A stretch of 64,000 bases of DNA, from assembly GCA_016938735.1 (NCBI GenBank), contig JAFGUB010000003.1, positions 1-64,000 of the forward strand, in the 5' to 3' direction. Origin of the DNA: Campylobacterales bacterium (lineage in GTDB: Bacteria; Campylobacterota; Campylobacteria; Campylobacterales; Sulfurimonadaceae). Position numbers and translations under genes: made by a program. Numbering within the stretch: position 1 is the first letter of the stretch; every line of letters begins with the position of its first letter. Below, piece by piece: positions 25,493 to 33,171 of this stretch. The notes under the pieces were generated by a model that ran no database searches, was not told the origin of the DNA, and saw only the letters and a list, made by a program, of their open reading frames with translations.

Positions 25493-26401
25493 ATGAATCG
25501 AGTTCAAAATTATCTCGTACATGTAACGGCTTTGGCCTGTTGGCTTCCAGTGGCACTAAGTGCCGATTTTTATGTGATTCCAGTCGCAAAAAAGACGGAC
25601 AATCTCGTAAGCGTCGCCAAATCGGGAGGGCAGTTTGATGACATCCAAAAAGCCATCGACTCTATCAATGATGCGAGCGCGGAAAAACCCTATACGGTCT
25701 ACATCGGCCCCGGCGTCTATAATGTCACCGCACCTATCACCATGAAGGCCAATGTCTCCCTGATCGGCAGCGGACGCGACACGACGATGCTGCAGGGTTC
25801 TTTCGGCGATTCGGAAATGGGGCCAAGTACGGCGCTGATTGTCGGGGAAGCCAATGCATCGATTGAGCATCTCTCGATCGAAAACAACAACTCAAGCACG
25901 CATGCCTTCGGGGTGTATTGCCGTGGTGTTGCGACGCATCTCAATGATCTCTCGATAGCCGTAGCGCAAGCCGCAGTGAACTGGGGCGCTTATTTTCGGG
26001 ATGCTTCGGAAGTGACGATCAATCGGAGTTCGATCATGGTGCAAGTAGCGCGCACAGGCAATGTAGGTTTTTATTTTTACAATGCCACGGGAAGCGTATC
26101 GCACACTGTTATCAGTGCTAACGGATCGGTTGAAAACAAATGCATAAGCCTTGCTTCTGATAGCAATGTTTCTGTTGCAGATAGCACATTGACGGCGCAA
26201 GGAGGCAGTGAAAATTATGCCTTGTATGGCGCGACGGCTTATGTTACCCATAGTGTGCTCAACGGAGCGTTATTTGGCGGCGGGGCTAGATTGGGATGGT
26301 CCGTATTTGATGGCCACCACTATGTCAACGCGCAATGCTATGAATGTACGAACGCATCCGGTTTCCCGTTGGACCTGAATTGCTCCGGTGACAGCATTTA
26401 G
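25493..26401 (+). CDS. Exported right-handed beta-helix protein (pectinesterase-like), paralog 1
   Basis: A 302-residue secreted protein: signal peptide ending near WLPVALSA, mature start DFYVIPVAKK. The body resembles the pectate lyase/pectinesterase right-handed beta-helix, with DDIQKAIDSINDASAEKPYT, VYIGPGVYNVTAPITMKANVSLIGSG and stacked N/D-rich strands. It ends with a Cys-rich segment (QCYECTN) and lacks the MYLL tail. It shares its first 100 mature residues closely with the next gene, so the two arose by tandem duplication. AAAGGAG precedes the ATG. Catalytic aspartates of pectinesterases are not evident, so enzymatic function is doubtful; a structural or adhesive role is equally possible. 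Confidence 0.82.
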   Translation: MNRVQNYLVHVTALACWLPVALSADFYVIPVAKKTDNLVSVAKSGGQFDDIQKAIDSINDASAEKPYTVYIGPGVYNVTAPITMKANVSLIGSGRDTTMLQGSFGDSEMGPSTALIVGEANASIEHLSIENNNSSTHAFGVYCRGVATHLNDLSIAVAQAAVNWGAYFRDASEVTINRSSIMVQVARTGNVGFYFYNATGSVSHTVISANGSVENKCISLASDSNVSVADSTLTAQGGSENYALYGATAYVTHSVLNGALFGGGARLGWSVFDGHHYVNAQCYECTNASGFPLDLNCSGDSI

Positions 26402-26482
26402 GGCGGCAATGACCAATAATGAAAACAAAACAAACAAAGGAGTTGAAATGAACCAACCATCCAAAAAGTAGCTGGCACTGCT

Positions 26483-27334
26483 ATGCTTGTCGCGCTTATG
26501 TTAACGTCTCCCGTAAGGGCCGATTTTTATGTGATTCCGGTTAGCAAGAAGGTTAAAAATGTCGTGACGGTGGCTAAATCCGGTGGAGATTATACGGACA
26601 TTCAGCAGGCTATCGACTCTATCAGCGGTGCAAGTGAGAGTAACCCTTATTTGATCTATATCGGGCCGGGAACTTACTATCCAGGCAATCAAATTGTTAT
26701 GAAACCGTATGTCAGTATGAGCGGTAGCGGTGAAGGTGTGACCATCGTCACAGGTACCAAGAGCGATGAATCCTCTTTTGGTGCACATTCGATCATCAAA
26801 GGTGCCTCCAATACTACCTTGAGCCATTTAACTGTCCAAAACTTCGATGTTAACAATAACTTCTCTTCTGCTCTTTTTCTCAATGGAATCAACATGCAGG
26901 TAAAGAATGTCTTTGCTAAAGTGATAGGGACGTGTAGTACGAATGCGGCAATTCTCGCAATGGATGATGCAGGGTCAAAATTTGAAAATGTTACGACGGA
27001 AGCGATTGGAATGAATGATGGGAGTAATATTGGTTTATATGTGATTCAAGCCGACAATGGTGTGTATTTGGAAAATGTCACGCTCTATGCCGCGAACGGC
27101 TCAAGCAATTACGGGCTCAAAGGGGATAGTGATGCAAAGATCATCGTCCGAAGAAGTACACTGGATGCAGAAGATTATGGGGTGAATATGACGAGCGGTT
27201 CGGCTTATATCAGTCAATCGAGCATTGTGCGCCGTGTCACCGGTGCTGGAACGATCAAATGCGCCGCATGTGATGACGGTTCGGGCAATGAAGTCGAAGT
27301 TACATGTAACAATGAGGTGAACGGCGGTTTGTAG
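26483..27334 (+). CDS. Exported right-handed beta-helix protein, paralog 2 (start region frameshifted)
   Basis: A 283-residue frame highly similar to the preceding gene: DFYVIPVSKKVKNVVTVAKSGG, DIQQAIDSISGASESNPY, YIGPGTYYPGNQIVMKPYVS. The signal peptide core is present (MLVALMLTSPVRA), but the only ATG with a ribosome site (AAAGGAG) is at 26448. From there translation reads MNQPSKK and stops at TAG. Adding one A to the A5 run at 26463-26467 would join MNQPSKK to VAGTAMLVALML and restore a complete signal peptide. So either the gene is broken, or there is a base-call error, or the internal ATG at 26483 is used. It ends with an exact palindrome encoding Val-Thr-Cys-Asn and no MYLL tail. Confidence 0.78.
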   Translation: MLVALMLTSPVRADFYVIPVSKKVKNVVTVAKSGGDYTDIQQAIDSISGASESNPYLIYIGPGTYYPGNQIVMKPYVSMSGSGEGVTIVTGTKSDESSFGAHSIIKGASNTTLSHLTVQNFDVNNNFSSALFLNGINMQVKNVFAKVIGTCSTNAAILAMDDAGSKFENVTTEAIGMNDGSNIGLYVIQADNGVYLENVTLYAANGSSNYGLKGDSDAKIIVRRSTLDAEDYGVNMTSGSAYISQSSIVRRVTGAGTIKCAACDDGSGNEVEVTCNNEVNGGL

Positions 27335-27337
27335 CGC

Positions 27338-28432
27338 TCAGTTCATCCCCGCCTTCGCAGGTACGAGCGGTCGCTTCCCGATCTGCTCCAAAAAGGCGGT
27401 GGCGTAGCTTCCTTTGGGAAGCGTAAAGCTTGCATGTAACTGTTTTTTCTCCGCTTCGTAGCGAAAGGAGAGGTCGGTTGGCCAGACCCATGCGGCGCGG
27501 CGTTCGCCTTTGAGGCTGGCGAGGTCTTCGTCGTCAAAAGGCTCTTCAAGGTGGCGCGCGTCGCTGCGGGAGCGGATGATATGGCTACCGCAGAGCAGCC
27601 CGGTGGGGACGCTTTGGGCTTTGGCGAACTGTTCGGCCTCTTTGCTCATATCGCCGCAGTAGTAGCCTTTGCCATCAGGGTAGGGGTTCATGCACTCGCC
27701 CAAAAAGAGCTTGAAAAACTGCTTCTGTTTACGCAGCTCCTGCGTGAGCGCGATGGGGTAGGCCAGCATCTTGGCGGCTTTGGCGGCGTCGTGCGCATTG
27801 ATGACCTGACTGATATGCACGCGCGCATCGAGCCAGTTGTTGAAGAGATACGCCTGATAGGCGCTTACCAGCAGCTTCTCTTTGGCCCCTTTGAGCTTCT
27901 TGCCGCTGTGGGCGATCTTTTTGCCCTGCTCGTGGCTTTTGCCGTCTTCGCCGAAACGCTGATAGCCGAAGTAGTTGGGAAATCCGCCTTTTACCATGGC
28001 GTTGGCGGCGCTTTCAAAGGCGGTGGCGGCTTGAGGGGTGACGTGATCGAGGCGGATGACGAAACGGTTGGCCCCCAGTTCGCCCATCTTGATGCCGCGC
28101 TTGTGGTAGGTGCGCTCCAAAATCTCGATACGTTCGGTGATGAGGTTGTCCAAGTGCGCTTCGCACTCGCGCGGCAAGCTCACATACTGAATGGCGGTGG
28201 CGTTTTTGTCTTTAAGTCCGCCGTAACCGATGGCATTTTCGCTTACATGTAAGGCGGATGAGAGGACATGCAGTAGTCGCCAGGTGCTTAAATCCTGCTT
28301 TTTGACCTTGAGAATCAGGTAAGGCCCGCTGCCGTAAAAAGTAAACGGGGGCAGCTCTTCGACGAAAAAGCGCTCGATACTCTGTGCATACTGAAAGAGG
28401 ATGGGAGCATGAGGGTAAGCATAGAGTTTCAT
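27338..28432 (-). CDS. truD: tRNA pseudouridine(13) synthase TruD
   Basis: TruD makes pseudouridine at position 13 of tRNA-Glu. The protein has the epsilon-type TruD features: VSENAIGYGGLKDKNATAIQYVSLP with the catalytic Asp in GLKDKNA, GANRFVIRL, FPNYFGYQRFGEDG and YLFNNWLDARV. I place the start at MKLYAYPHAP (28432), giving 364 residues. The six-codon longer version would place the -10 box inside the gene. TATAAT on the minus strand lies seven bases from the ATG with no Shine-Dalgarno, a leaderless arrangement. It sits between the two halves of the exoprotein region. A palindrome copy at 28244 encodes Leu-His-Val. Confidence 0.94.
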   Translation of the reverse strand: MKLYAYPHAPILFQYAQSIERFFVEELPPFTFYGSGPYLILKVKKQDLSTWRLLHVLSSALHVSENAIGYGGLKDKNATAIQYVSLPRECEAHLDNLITERIEILERTYHKRGIKMGELGANRFVIRLDHVTPQAATAFESAANAMVKGGFPNYFGYQRFGEDGKSHEQGKKIAHSGKKLKGAKEKLLVSAYQAYLFNNWLDARVHISQVINAHDAAKAAKMLAYPIALTQELRKQKQFFKLFLGECMNPYPDGKGYYCGDMSKEAEQFAKAQSVPTGLLCGSHIIRSRSDARHLEEPFDDEDLASLKGERRAAWVWPTDLSFRYEAEKKQLHASFTLPKGSYATAFLEQIGKRPLVPAKAGMN

Positions 28433-28439
28433 GGAGCGA

Positions 28440-28445
28440 ATTATA
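28440..28445 (-). promoter_or_regulatory. -10 box for leaderless truD
   Basis: TATAAT on the minus strand, seven bases from the truD ATG at 28432. It faces TATACT at 28471-28476 for the divergent gene. Confidence 0.5.
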
Positions 28446-28470
28446 GCCAAAGCGATAAGCCGTTTTAACG

Positions 28471-28476
28471 TATACT
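28471..28476 (+). promoter_or_regulatory. -10 box for a leaderless sensor operon
   Basis: TATACT ends six bases before the ATG at 28483. No purine-rich ribosome site is present in the gap, so transcription should begin at or next to the start codon. Confidence 0.5.
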
Positions 28477-28482
28477 TTCGCC

Positions 28483-29586
28483 ATGTCGCTCAACAAAAAA
28501 CTCTTTTTACTGCTTTTCGTCCTGATTGTCGCGGTGCTGGTGGGGTTTATTCTCCGTTTTGAAGGCGAAGTGCGCCGTCAAAGCATCAACGACGTGGGCG
28601 ATCGGCTCTCCGTGGCGTTGCATGCCCAGCTTGAACGCGAAAAAGAGGATGCCTTGCGGATTGCACTTGTGCTTTCTCATAATCCGCTGATCGTGCAGGC
28701 GCTGCGCAAAGAGGAAGAAGATTGGGATTATGCGATCCTTGATGAGGCTATGGAGGGGCTCAACAAGCACACCGCGACGCTGGTGCGTGCGCAGATCATC
28801 ACACCTGAGTATGCGGTATTCGCGCGAAGCTGGGACAACGCTTATGCCGGGATGCCGCTGGAGGATTCGCGTTCCGATCTGGACTACTTCAAAACCAAAA
28901 AAATCCCGCGCGTCAGCATCGAAGTGGGGCGGCGCTTGGGGATCAAGGCGACGGTGCCGCTCTTTGACGGGCGTCAGTTGGCAGGGTTTGTGGAGGTGTT
29001 GCAGTTTTTTGACGCGACAACCGCTTTTTTTCGGGAGTTTGGCGTGGATCTGTATGTGCTGCTCGATGACGCCTACTACAACACCGCCGTGCTGATGCAA
29101 AACAATATGACCATCGGTAGCTACATCGTGGCCAATCGGGGCCACAACGCCGCGCATCTCAAGACGCTTGAACGCGTCGATATGAAGCGTCTGCGCCAAA
29201 ACCGCGCTTTGCGGTTGGAGAACACCGTCTGCTTTTTTGAGCCGATGCACAATGCCGAAGGGAAGCTGCTGGGTGCGTATGTGATGGTGATGGATCAGGA
29301 GCAGATGGAGCTGCTGCGCGCGGTTAACGAAAACCTCTCGATCTTCATCAACTTCTCGCGCCGCGACCTTTACGACATCGTCAAAAAAGAGGCGCTCGAG
29401 GAGCAGATCTACCGCAGCCGCTATGACAAGGCGCTGCTCTATCTCAAAGATACGGTGCCCGAGGAGGATAAGGAGCTCTTTATCCAAGAGGCGCGTGAGA
29501 TGCTGGAGAGTTACAGCAAAGAGGAGCTGATCGCGCTCATTCTCAAACATAAAAACGCCAAAAAGATAGAAGGAGAGATTCGATGA
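28483..29586 (+). CDS. Membrane-anchored Cache-type sensor protein
   Basis: A 367-residue protein with one N-terminal membrane helix (LFLLLFVLIVAVLVGFIL), then an extracytoplasmic double-Cache-like region (about residues 40-270: RAQIITPEYAVFARSWDNAYAGMPLED, GIKATVPLFDGRQLAGFVEVLQFFD, YVLLDDAYYNTAVL). It ends in a charged helical tail without a recognised enzymatic domain. It is the first gene of an operon with an OmpR-family regulator (overlap of four bases) and a histidine kinase. I infer that it detects a ligand and feeds the kinase, or acts as an accessory ligand-binding partner. Topology is uncertain because only one membrane helix is visible. Confidence 0.8.
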   Translation: MSLNKKLFLLLFVLIVAVLVGFILRFEGEVRRQSINDVGDRLSVALHAQLEREKEDALRIALVLSHNPLIVQALRKEEEDWDYAILDEAMEGLNKHTATLVRAQIITPEYAVFARSWDNAYAGMPLEDSRSDLDYFKTKKIPRVSIEVGRRLGIKATVPLFDGRQLAGFVEVLQFFDATTAFFREFGVDLYVLLDDAYYNTAVLMQNNMTIGSYIVANRGHNAAHLKTLERVDMKRLRQNRALRLENTVCFFEPMHNAEGKLLGAYVMVMDQEQMELLRAVNENLSIFINFSRRDLYDIVKKEALEEQIYRSRYDKALLYLKDTVPEEDKELFIQEAREMLESYSKEELIALILKHKNAKKIEGEIR

Positions 29587-30236
29587 GGGTACTGCTGCTC
29601 GAGGATGAGTACACGTTACGTATCAGCGTGAGCGAGTTTCTGGAAGATTTGGGCTATACGGTAGATGGATATGCCAACGGTGATGCGGCTTTTGACGCCG
29701 TTTTTTCGCAAAGCTACGACATTTTGCTGCTCGATGTCAACGTCCCGGGCATGAACGGCTTTGAGCTACTGGGCGCACTGCGCAAAGAGGGCAACCGCAC
29801 CCCCGCCATCTTCATTACCTCCATGACGCAGATGCAGCATCTCCAAGAGGGCTATGAGCGGGGCTGTTGCGACTACATCCGCAAGCCTTTTGATCTGGGC
29901 GAACTGCAACTGCGCATGATGCAGGTGTGCAAGCAGGTGATGCGCAACGACAGCGACCTGCTCACCCTCGCGCCTGAGCTGATCTATGATCTAAAGCAGT
30001 TCACGCTCACCTATCAAGGGGCGCAGATTGCGCTCAGCCGCACCGAAAAAGAGATGTTGGGGATGCTGCTGAAATACCGCAATCAGGTCGTGACGGTGGG
30101 GATGTTTCAAGATGAGATCTGGGGCGAGTATGTCGATCCGGCCAATGTGCGCGTCCAGATCAATAACCTGCGCAAAAAACTCCCCGATGGGGTGATTCAA
30201 AACCGCCGTGGGCTGGGCTACATCCTTGAACGATAA
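29583..30236 (+). CDS. OmpR/PhoB family response regulator
   Basis: A 217-residue two-domain regulator. The receiver has the acidic pocket LLEDE, the phospho-acceptor Asp in ILLLDVNVPGMNGFELL and the lysine in DYIRKPFDLGEL. The C-terminal winged helix contains LSRTEKEMLGMLLKYRNQVV and VRVQINNLRKKLPDGVIQNRRGLGYIL. It overlaps the sensor upstream (ATGA) and the kinase downstream, so it is its cognate regulator. Regulators of this family usually bind direct repeats spaced about 10-11 bases; such repeats occur upstream of soxX at 34043-34070, but linking the two is only a guess. Confidence 0.93.
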   Translation: MRVLLLEDEYTLRISVSEFLEDLGYTVDGYANGDAAFDAVFSQSYDILLLDVNVPGMNGFELLGALRKEGNRTPAIFITSMTQMQHLQEGYERGCCDYIRKPFDLGELQLRMMQVCKQVMRNDSDLLTLAPELIYDLKQFTLTYQGAQIALSRTEKEMLGMLLKYRNQVVTVGMFQDEIWGEYVDPANVRVQINNLRKKLPDGVIQNRRGLGYILER

Positions 30237-31386
30237 CCGCTACGCACTGCTCAATGCGCTGCTCTTTACCCTGCTGGTTTCGATCATTATGCTCGCTCCG
30301 CTTTATGTCTACTTGATCTACTCCAAAACCTTCGTGGAGATCCAAAACGAACTCGAGCTCAAAGCCCACGCCACCACGGTGATTCGTGCGATGGAGTCTT
30401 TTGATGAAGCCAACGAACCGGCCTTTGACTATCCGCGCTTCGCTCAGGTGCAATCGGGGCTCTACGATCTCTACTTCAAGCCCGTTTTTACGCTCATCAC
30501 CTCGCCGCTGCGCCATCAAAGCGAGGGCTACCACATCGACGGCGGCTACGCGTATTACATCCTCTCTTTGCCTAAAGAGCGCTACTTCGGCGCGGAGTAT
30601 CTCATCGTGGGCAACACGCTTTCGTATGCGAAGGTGTACCAAAAGACGCTGATTATCCTGCTGCTGATCGTCTTGCTGCTCTTTACCCTGTCGTTTCTCT
30701 TTCTCAACCGCTTCGCGCTGCCCTTTAAAAAACTCAACGCCCGGCTTGACAAGTTTATGAAAGATTCGATGCACGAGATCAATACGCCGCTCAGCATCAT
30801 TAACGTCAACATCGATCTGTACAACCGCAAATTCGAACCCAACAAATACTTTCAGCGCATCCGCGCCGCCGCCAAAACGCTCTCAAGTATCTACGACGAC
30901 ATGGACTATCTGATCAAAAACAGCCGCCTTTCGTTTCAAAGCGAGCCGATTGCGCTTGATGCATTTTTAAAAGAGCGGGTAGCCTATTTCGATGAGGTGG
31001 CCGCGATGAAAGAGGTGACGTTGGTGATGACGCACTGTGACGTACTCTCCATTCGTTTTAATCCGACGCAGTTGCAGCGTATTATCGACAATAATCTCTC
31101 CAACGCCATCAAATACTCTCACCCTCAAAGCCGCGTTGAGATTGCTTTGCGGCGCCTGGGTGAGGGGTGCGAGATGTGCTTCAAAGATTATGGTGTGGGG
31201 ATGAAACATCCCGATCAGATATTCGAGCGTTACTACCGAGAAAGCGAGAAGGTGGGCGGATTCGGGATCGGTCTGAATATCGTCAAATCGATTATCGACA
31301 GCCATGGAATTCGCTTACATGTAAGCTCCGTTTTGGGCGAGGGGTCGGAATTTATCTACCTTTTTCCAAGAGAATTAATGATTTAA
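30208..31386 (+). CDS. Sensor histidine kinase
   Basis: A 392-residue inner-membrane kinase with two membrane helices (LLNALLFTLLVSIIMLAPLYV and TLIILLLIVLLLFTLSFLFL) flanking a periplasmic region of about 130 residues. It has the HisKA phospho-acceptor in DSMHEINTPLSIINV and the ATPase motifs IIDNNLSNAIKYSHP, KDYGVGMKHP and GGFGIGLNIVKSIID. The start is uncertain: GTG at 30208 or TTG at 30226, both inside the end of the regulator gene. It forms one operon with the Cache sensor and the OmpR-type regulator. Palindrome copy 31315 encodes Leu-His-Val-Ser near the C-terminus. Confidence 0.92.
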   Translation: MGWATSLNDNRYALLNALLFTLLVSIIMLAPLYVYLIYSKTFVEIQNELELKAHATTVIRAMESFDEANEPAFDYPRFAQVQSGLYDLYFKPVFTLITSPLRHQSEGYHIDGGYAYYILSLPKERYFGAEYLIVGNTLSYAKVYQKTLIILLLIVLLLFTLSFLFLNRFALPFKKLNARLDKFMKDSMHEINTPLSIINVNIDLYNRKFEPNKYFQRIRAAAKTLSSIYDDMDYLIKNSRLSFQSEPIALDAFLKERVAYFDEVAAMKEVTLVMTHCDVLSIRFNPTQLQRIIDNNLSNAIKYSHPQSRVEIALRRLGEGCEMCFKDYGVGMKHPDQIFERYYRESEKVGGFGIGLNIVKSIIDSHGIRLHVSSVLGEGSEFIYLFPRELMI

Positions 31387-31434
31387 AGTGGGCGATATTT
31401 ACCCTAACAACTTCAAAAGCCTATCGGTGCTATA

Positions 31435-31456
31435 TTTGAGATAGTTCTATCTCAAA
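31435..31456 (+). promoter_or_regulatory. Perfect 10-2-10 inverted repeat before an exported beta-helix gene
   Basis: TTTGAGATAG, a two-base TT spacer, and CTATCTCAAA form a perfect inverted repeat. Its last three bases run into the AAAGGAG ribosome site of the gene starting at 31467, and a possible -10 (TATATT) overlaps its left end. It could be a repressor operator or an RNA hairpin that hides the ribosome site. Confidence 0.6.
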
Positions 31457-31466
31457 GGAGTCCCGA

Positions 31467-32675
31467 ATGGATGGTTTTACGGCGCATAAAGTGCTTGTGT
31501 TGACGGCTTTGTCGCTGCCGCTTTCGGCGGCGATCTTTACGGTCAATGTCACGACCGATTCGATAGATAGTAATACGGCTGACGGGCTTTGCTTGGACGC
31601 TGCGGGCAAATGCTCCCTGCGCGTGGCGGTGATGCAGGCCAATGCTTTGGCAGGTGTCGATACGATCAATCTTGCTGCGGCGACCTACCGCTTGAGCATC
31701 ACGGGTACGGATAACGCTTCGACTCAGGGCGATCTGGACATCACCGAAGCGGTGACGATACAGAGCGCGGGGATGAACAAAAGCATCATCGACGCGCAGC
31801 AGGTGGATCGGGTGTTTCATTTGATCGACATCGCTTCGGGTGAGACGGTGACGATGAACGATCTGACGATTCAAAACGGTATGGTATCTACGGGCAATTA
31901 TGGTGGCGCAGGGATTCTGCACTGGCCGTCGAATGTTACGCTTGATCTCAAACGCGTCGCTTTTTTAGGCAACGCCGTCGGCGGTATATTAAGCGATGAC
32001 AACGGCGGAGCCCTCAAGAATTTGTCAACGGCCTATGTGACCGAGTGCCTTTTTCAAGGCAACAGTGCTGATCGCGGCGGCGCGATCTACTCCAATAGCA
32101 ATTTGATCGTTAACCGAAGTGCTTTTTTTGAAAACGGTGCGAAAGCGGGCGGCGCGTTGCTGAATTACGGATCGGTCAGTATCGTCAATTCTACGTTTAG
32201 CCGCAACAGCGCTACCAACAACGGCGGTGCTATCACCAACAGGGAATCTATGTCGATTTACTTTTGCACCATCGCGGACAACAGTGCGCCTACCGGGGGT
32301 GGGATCAATAATGTCCTTGATTCCAACATTTCGATTGAAAGTTCCATCATCGCATATCATGGCGATGCGCATAATTGCGAAGGGGTGATCAAATCATTGG
32401 GCCACAATATGGAAGATGCCAATACCTGCACCTTCAATCAATCCGGCGACCTAATCAATACCGATCCGCAACTCGATCTACTGGGCTTTTACGGCGGAGC
32501 CACGCCGACGCATCGGCTAAAGCCCACTTCCCCGGCCATCAACGCAGGGTCGCTTAATACCTGCTTTCCCATCGACCAGCGTGGCGTCAAACGCCCGTGG
32601 GGGCGGGGTTATGATATCGGCGCGTACGAGTGGGTAGGGCCCAACCCCTCCGTGCTCATGTATCTGCTCAACTAG
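31467..32675 (+). CDS. Exported right-handed beta-helix protein with MYLLN tail
   Basis: A 402-residue secreted protein. The signal peptide covers roughly the first 22 residues (VLTALSLPLSA). The start of the mature region has the CSLRVAVMQANALAGVDTI motif typical of large secreted parallel beta-helix adhesins and choice-of-anchor proteins. Next come coils rich in GGAI and NNGGAITN turns (SADRGGAIYSNSNLIVNRS, GTLLNYG-like) and the closing segment SPAINAGSLNTC and RPWGRGYDIGAYEW that ends such proteins. The last ten residues are NPSVLMYLLN, the tail shared with four other proteins here. The start is decided by AAAGGAG directly upstream. Confidence 0.85.
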   Translation: MDGFTAHKVLVLTALSLPLSAAIFTVNVTTDSIDSNTADGLCLDAAGKCSLRVAVMQANALAGVDTINLAAATYRLSITGTDNASTQGDLDITEAVTIQSAGMNKSIIDAQQVDRVFHLIDIASGETVTMNDLTIQNGMVSTGNYGGAGILHWPSNVTLDLKRVAFLGNAVGGILSDDNGGALKNLSTAYVTECLFQGNSADRGGAIYSNSNLIVNRSAFFENGAKAGGALLNYGSVSIVNSTFSRNSATNNGGAITNRESMSIYFCTIADNSAPTGGGINNVLDSNISIESSIIAYHGDAHNCEGVIKSLGHNMEDANTCTFNQSGDLINTDPQLDLLGFYGGATPTHRLKPTSPAINAGSLNTCFPIDQRGVKRPWGRGYDIGAYEWVGPNPSVLMYLLN

Positions 32676-32677
32676 CC

Positions 32678-33096
32678 ATGAAAACGCTACTTTGGGTGCT
32701 TGTGCTTGCAAGCGGCTTGATGGGGGCGTTTGTCCGCGACGATGCGCTGTGAATGTTTCGGCAATTTGGTCGGATGCGCGTATCTACTGCGAGAAGCTTG
32801 AATTGGCGGGTTTTAAGGACTGGTATCTGGCCGACATCAACACGCTTTTGACCACCGTCGATCCCGCTTCGCCCACACCCGCCCCGCTCCTGCGCTCCGC
32901 GCAGAGCGCCTTTTTGAATGTTGCACACGGGTTGTATTGGTCTGCGACGCCTGTAGAGGGGCATCCGGGTAATGCGTGGGTGGTGGACTACGTCTACAAC
33001 GACCCGCGATGGGTCGATCAAAACACTACCAACTACATCCGCTGCGTTCGCAAAAAAGGGATTGCTCCGGCGGTGATTTTATATCTGCTATATTGA
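32678..33096 (+). pseudogene. Broken DUF1566 (Lcl-like) exported protein with MYLLY-type tail
   Basis: An ATG at 32678 opens a signal peptide (MKTLLWVLVLASGLMGAF) followed by VRDDAL and a TGA at 32750. The continuation lies in another frame: NVSAIWSDARIYCEKLELAGFKDWYLADINTL, GLYWSATPVEG, NYIRCVRKKG, which is the C-terminal part of a DUF1566 domain, ending in APAVILYLLY. One missing base around the TGA would join both parts. The usual N-terminal half of the domain (the GLMWQD-like segment) is also absent, so the gene looks like a decayed remnant and not just a misread. It follows the beta-helix gene by two bases. Confidence 0.7.
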
Positions 33097-33142
33097 GGGT
33101 GATTACATGTAAGCCTCAGCCGATCTTTTTAGAGAATTGCTT

Positions 33143-33148
33143 TACAAT
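33143..33148 (+). promoter_or_regulatory. -10 box for the trypsin-like protease gene
   Basis: TACAAT lies 23 bases before the ATG at 33172, with AAAGGAGAGG as ribosome site between. A TTACATGTAA copy stands upstream at 33103-33112. Confidence 0.45.
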
Positions 33149-33171
33149 GACGGGGAATAAAGGAGAGGTGT

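Noticed and set aside
22545-26467. Classical phase-variable homopolymer tracts
   Set aside because: The runs are only T6 and A5, much shorter than the 8 or more bases usual for slippage switching in Campylobacterota; phase variation is kept only as one of several explanations.
27431-27440. TTGCATGTAA in truD, 52084 (TTCATGTAA) and 61617 (TACCATGTAA) as further palindrome copies
   Set aside because: Each breaks the central symmetry by a substitution, deletion or insertion; they were not counted.
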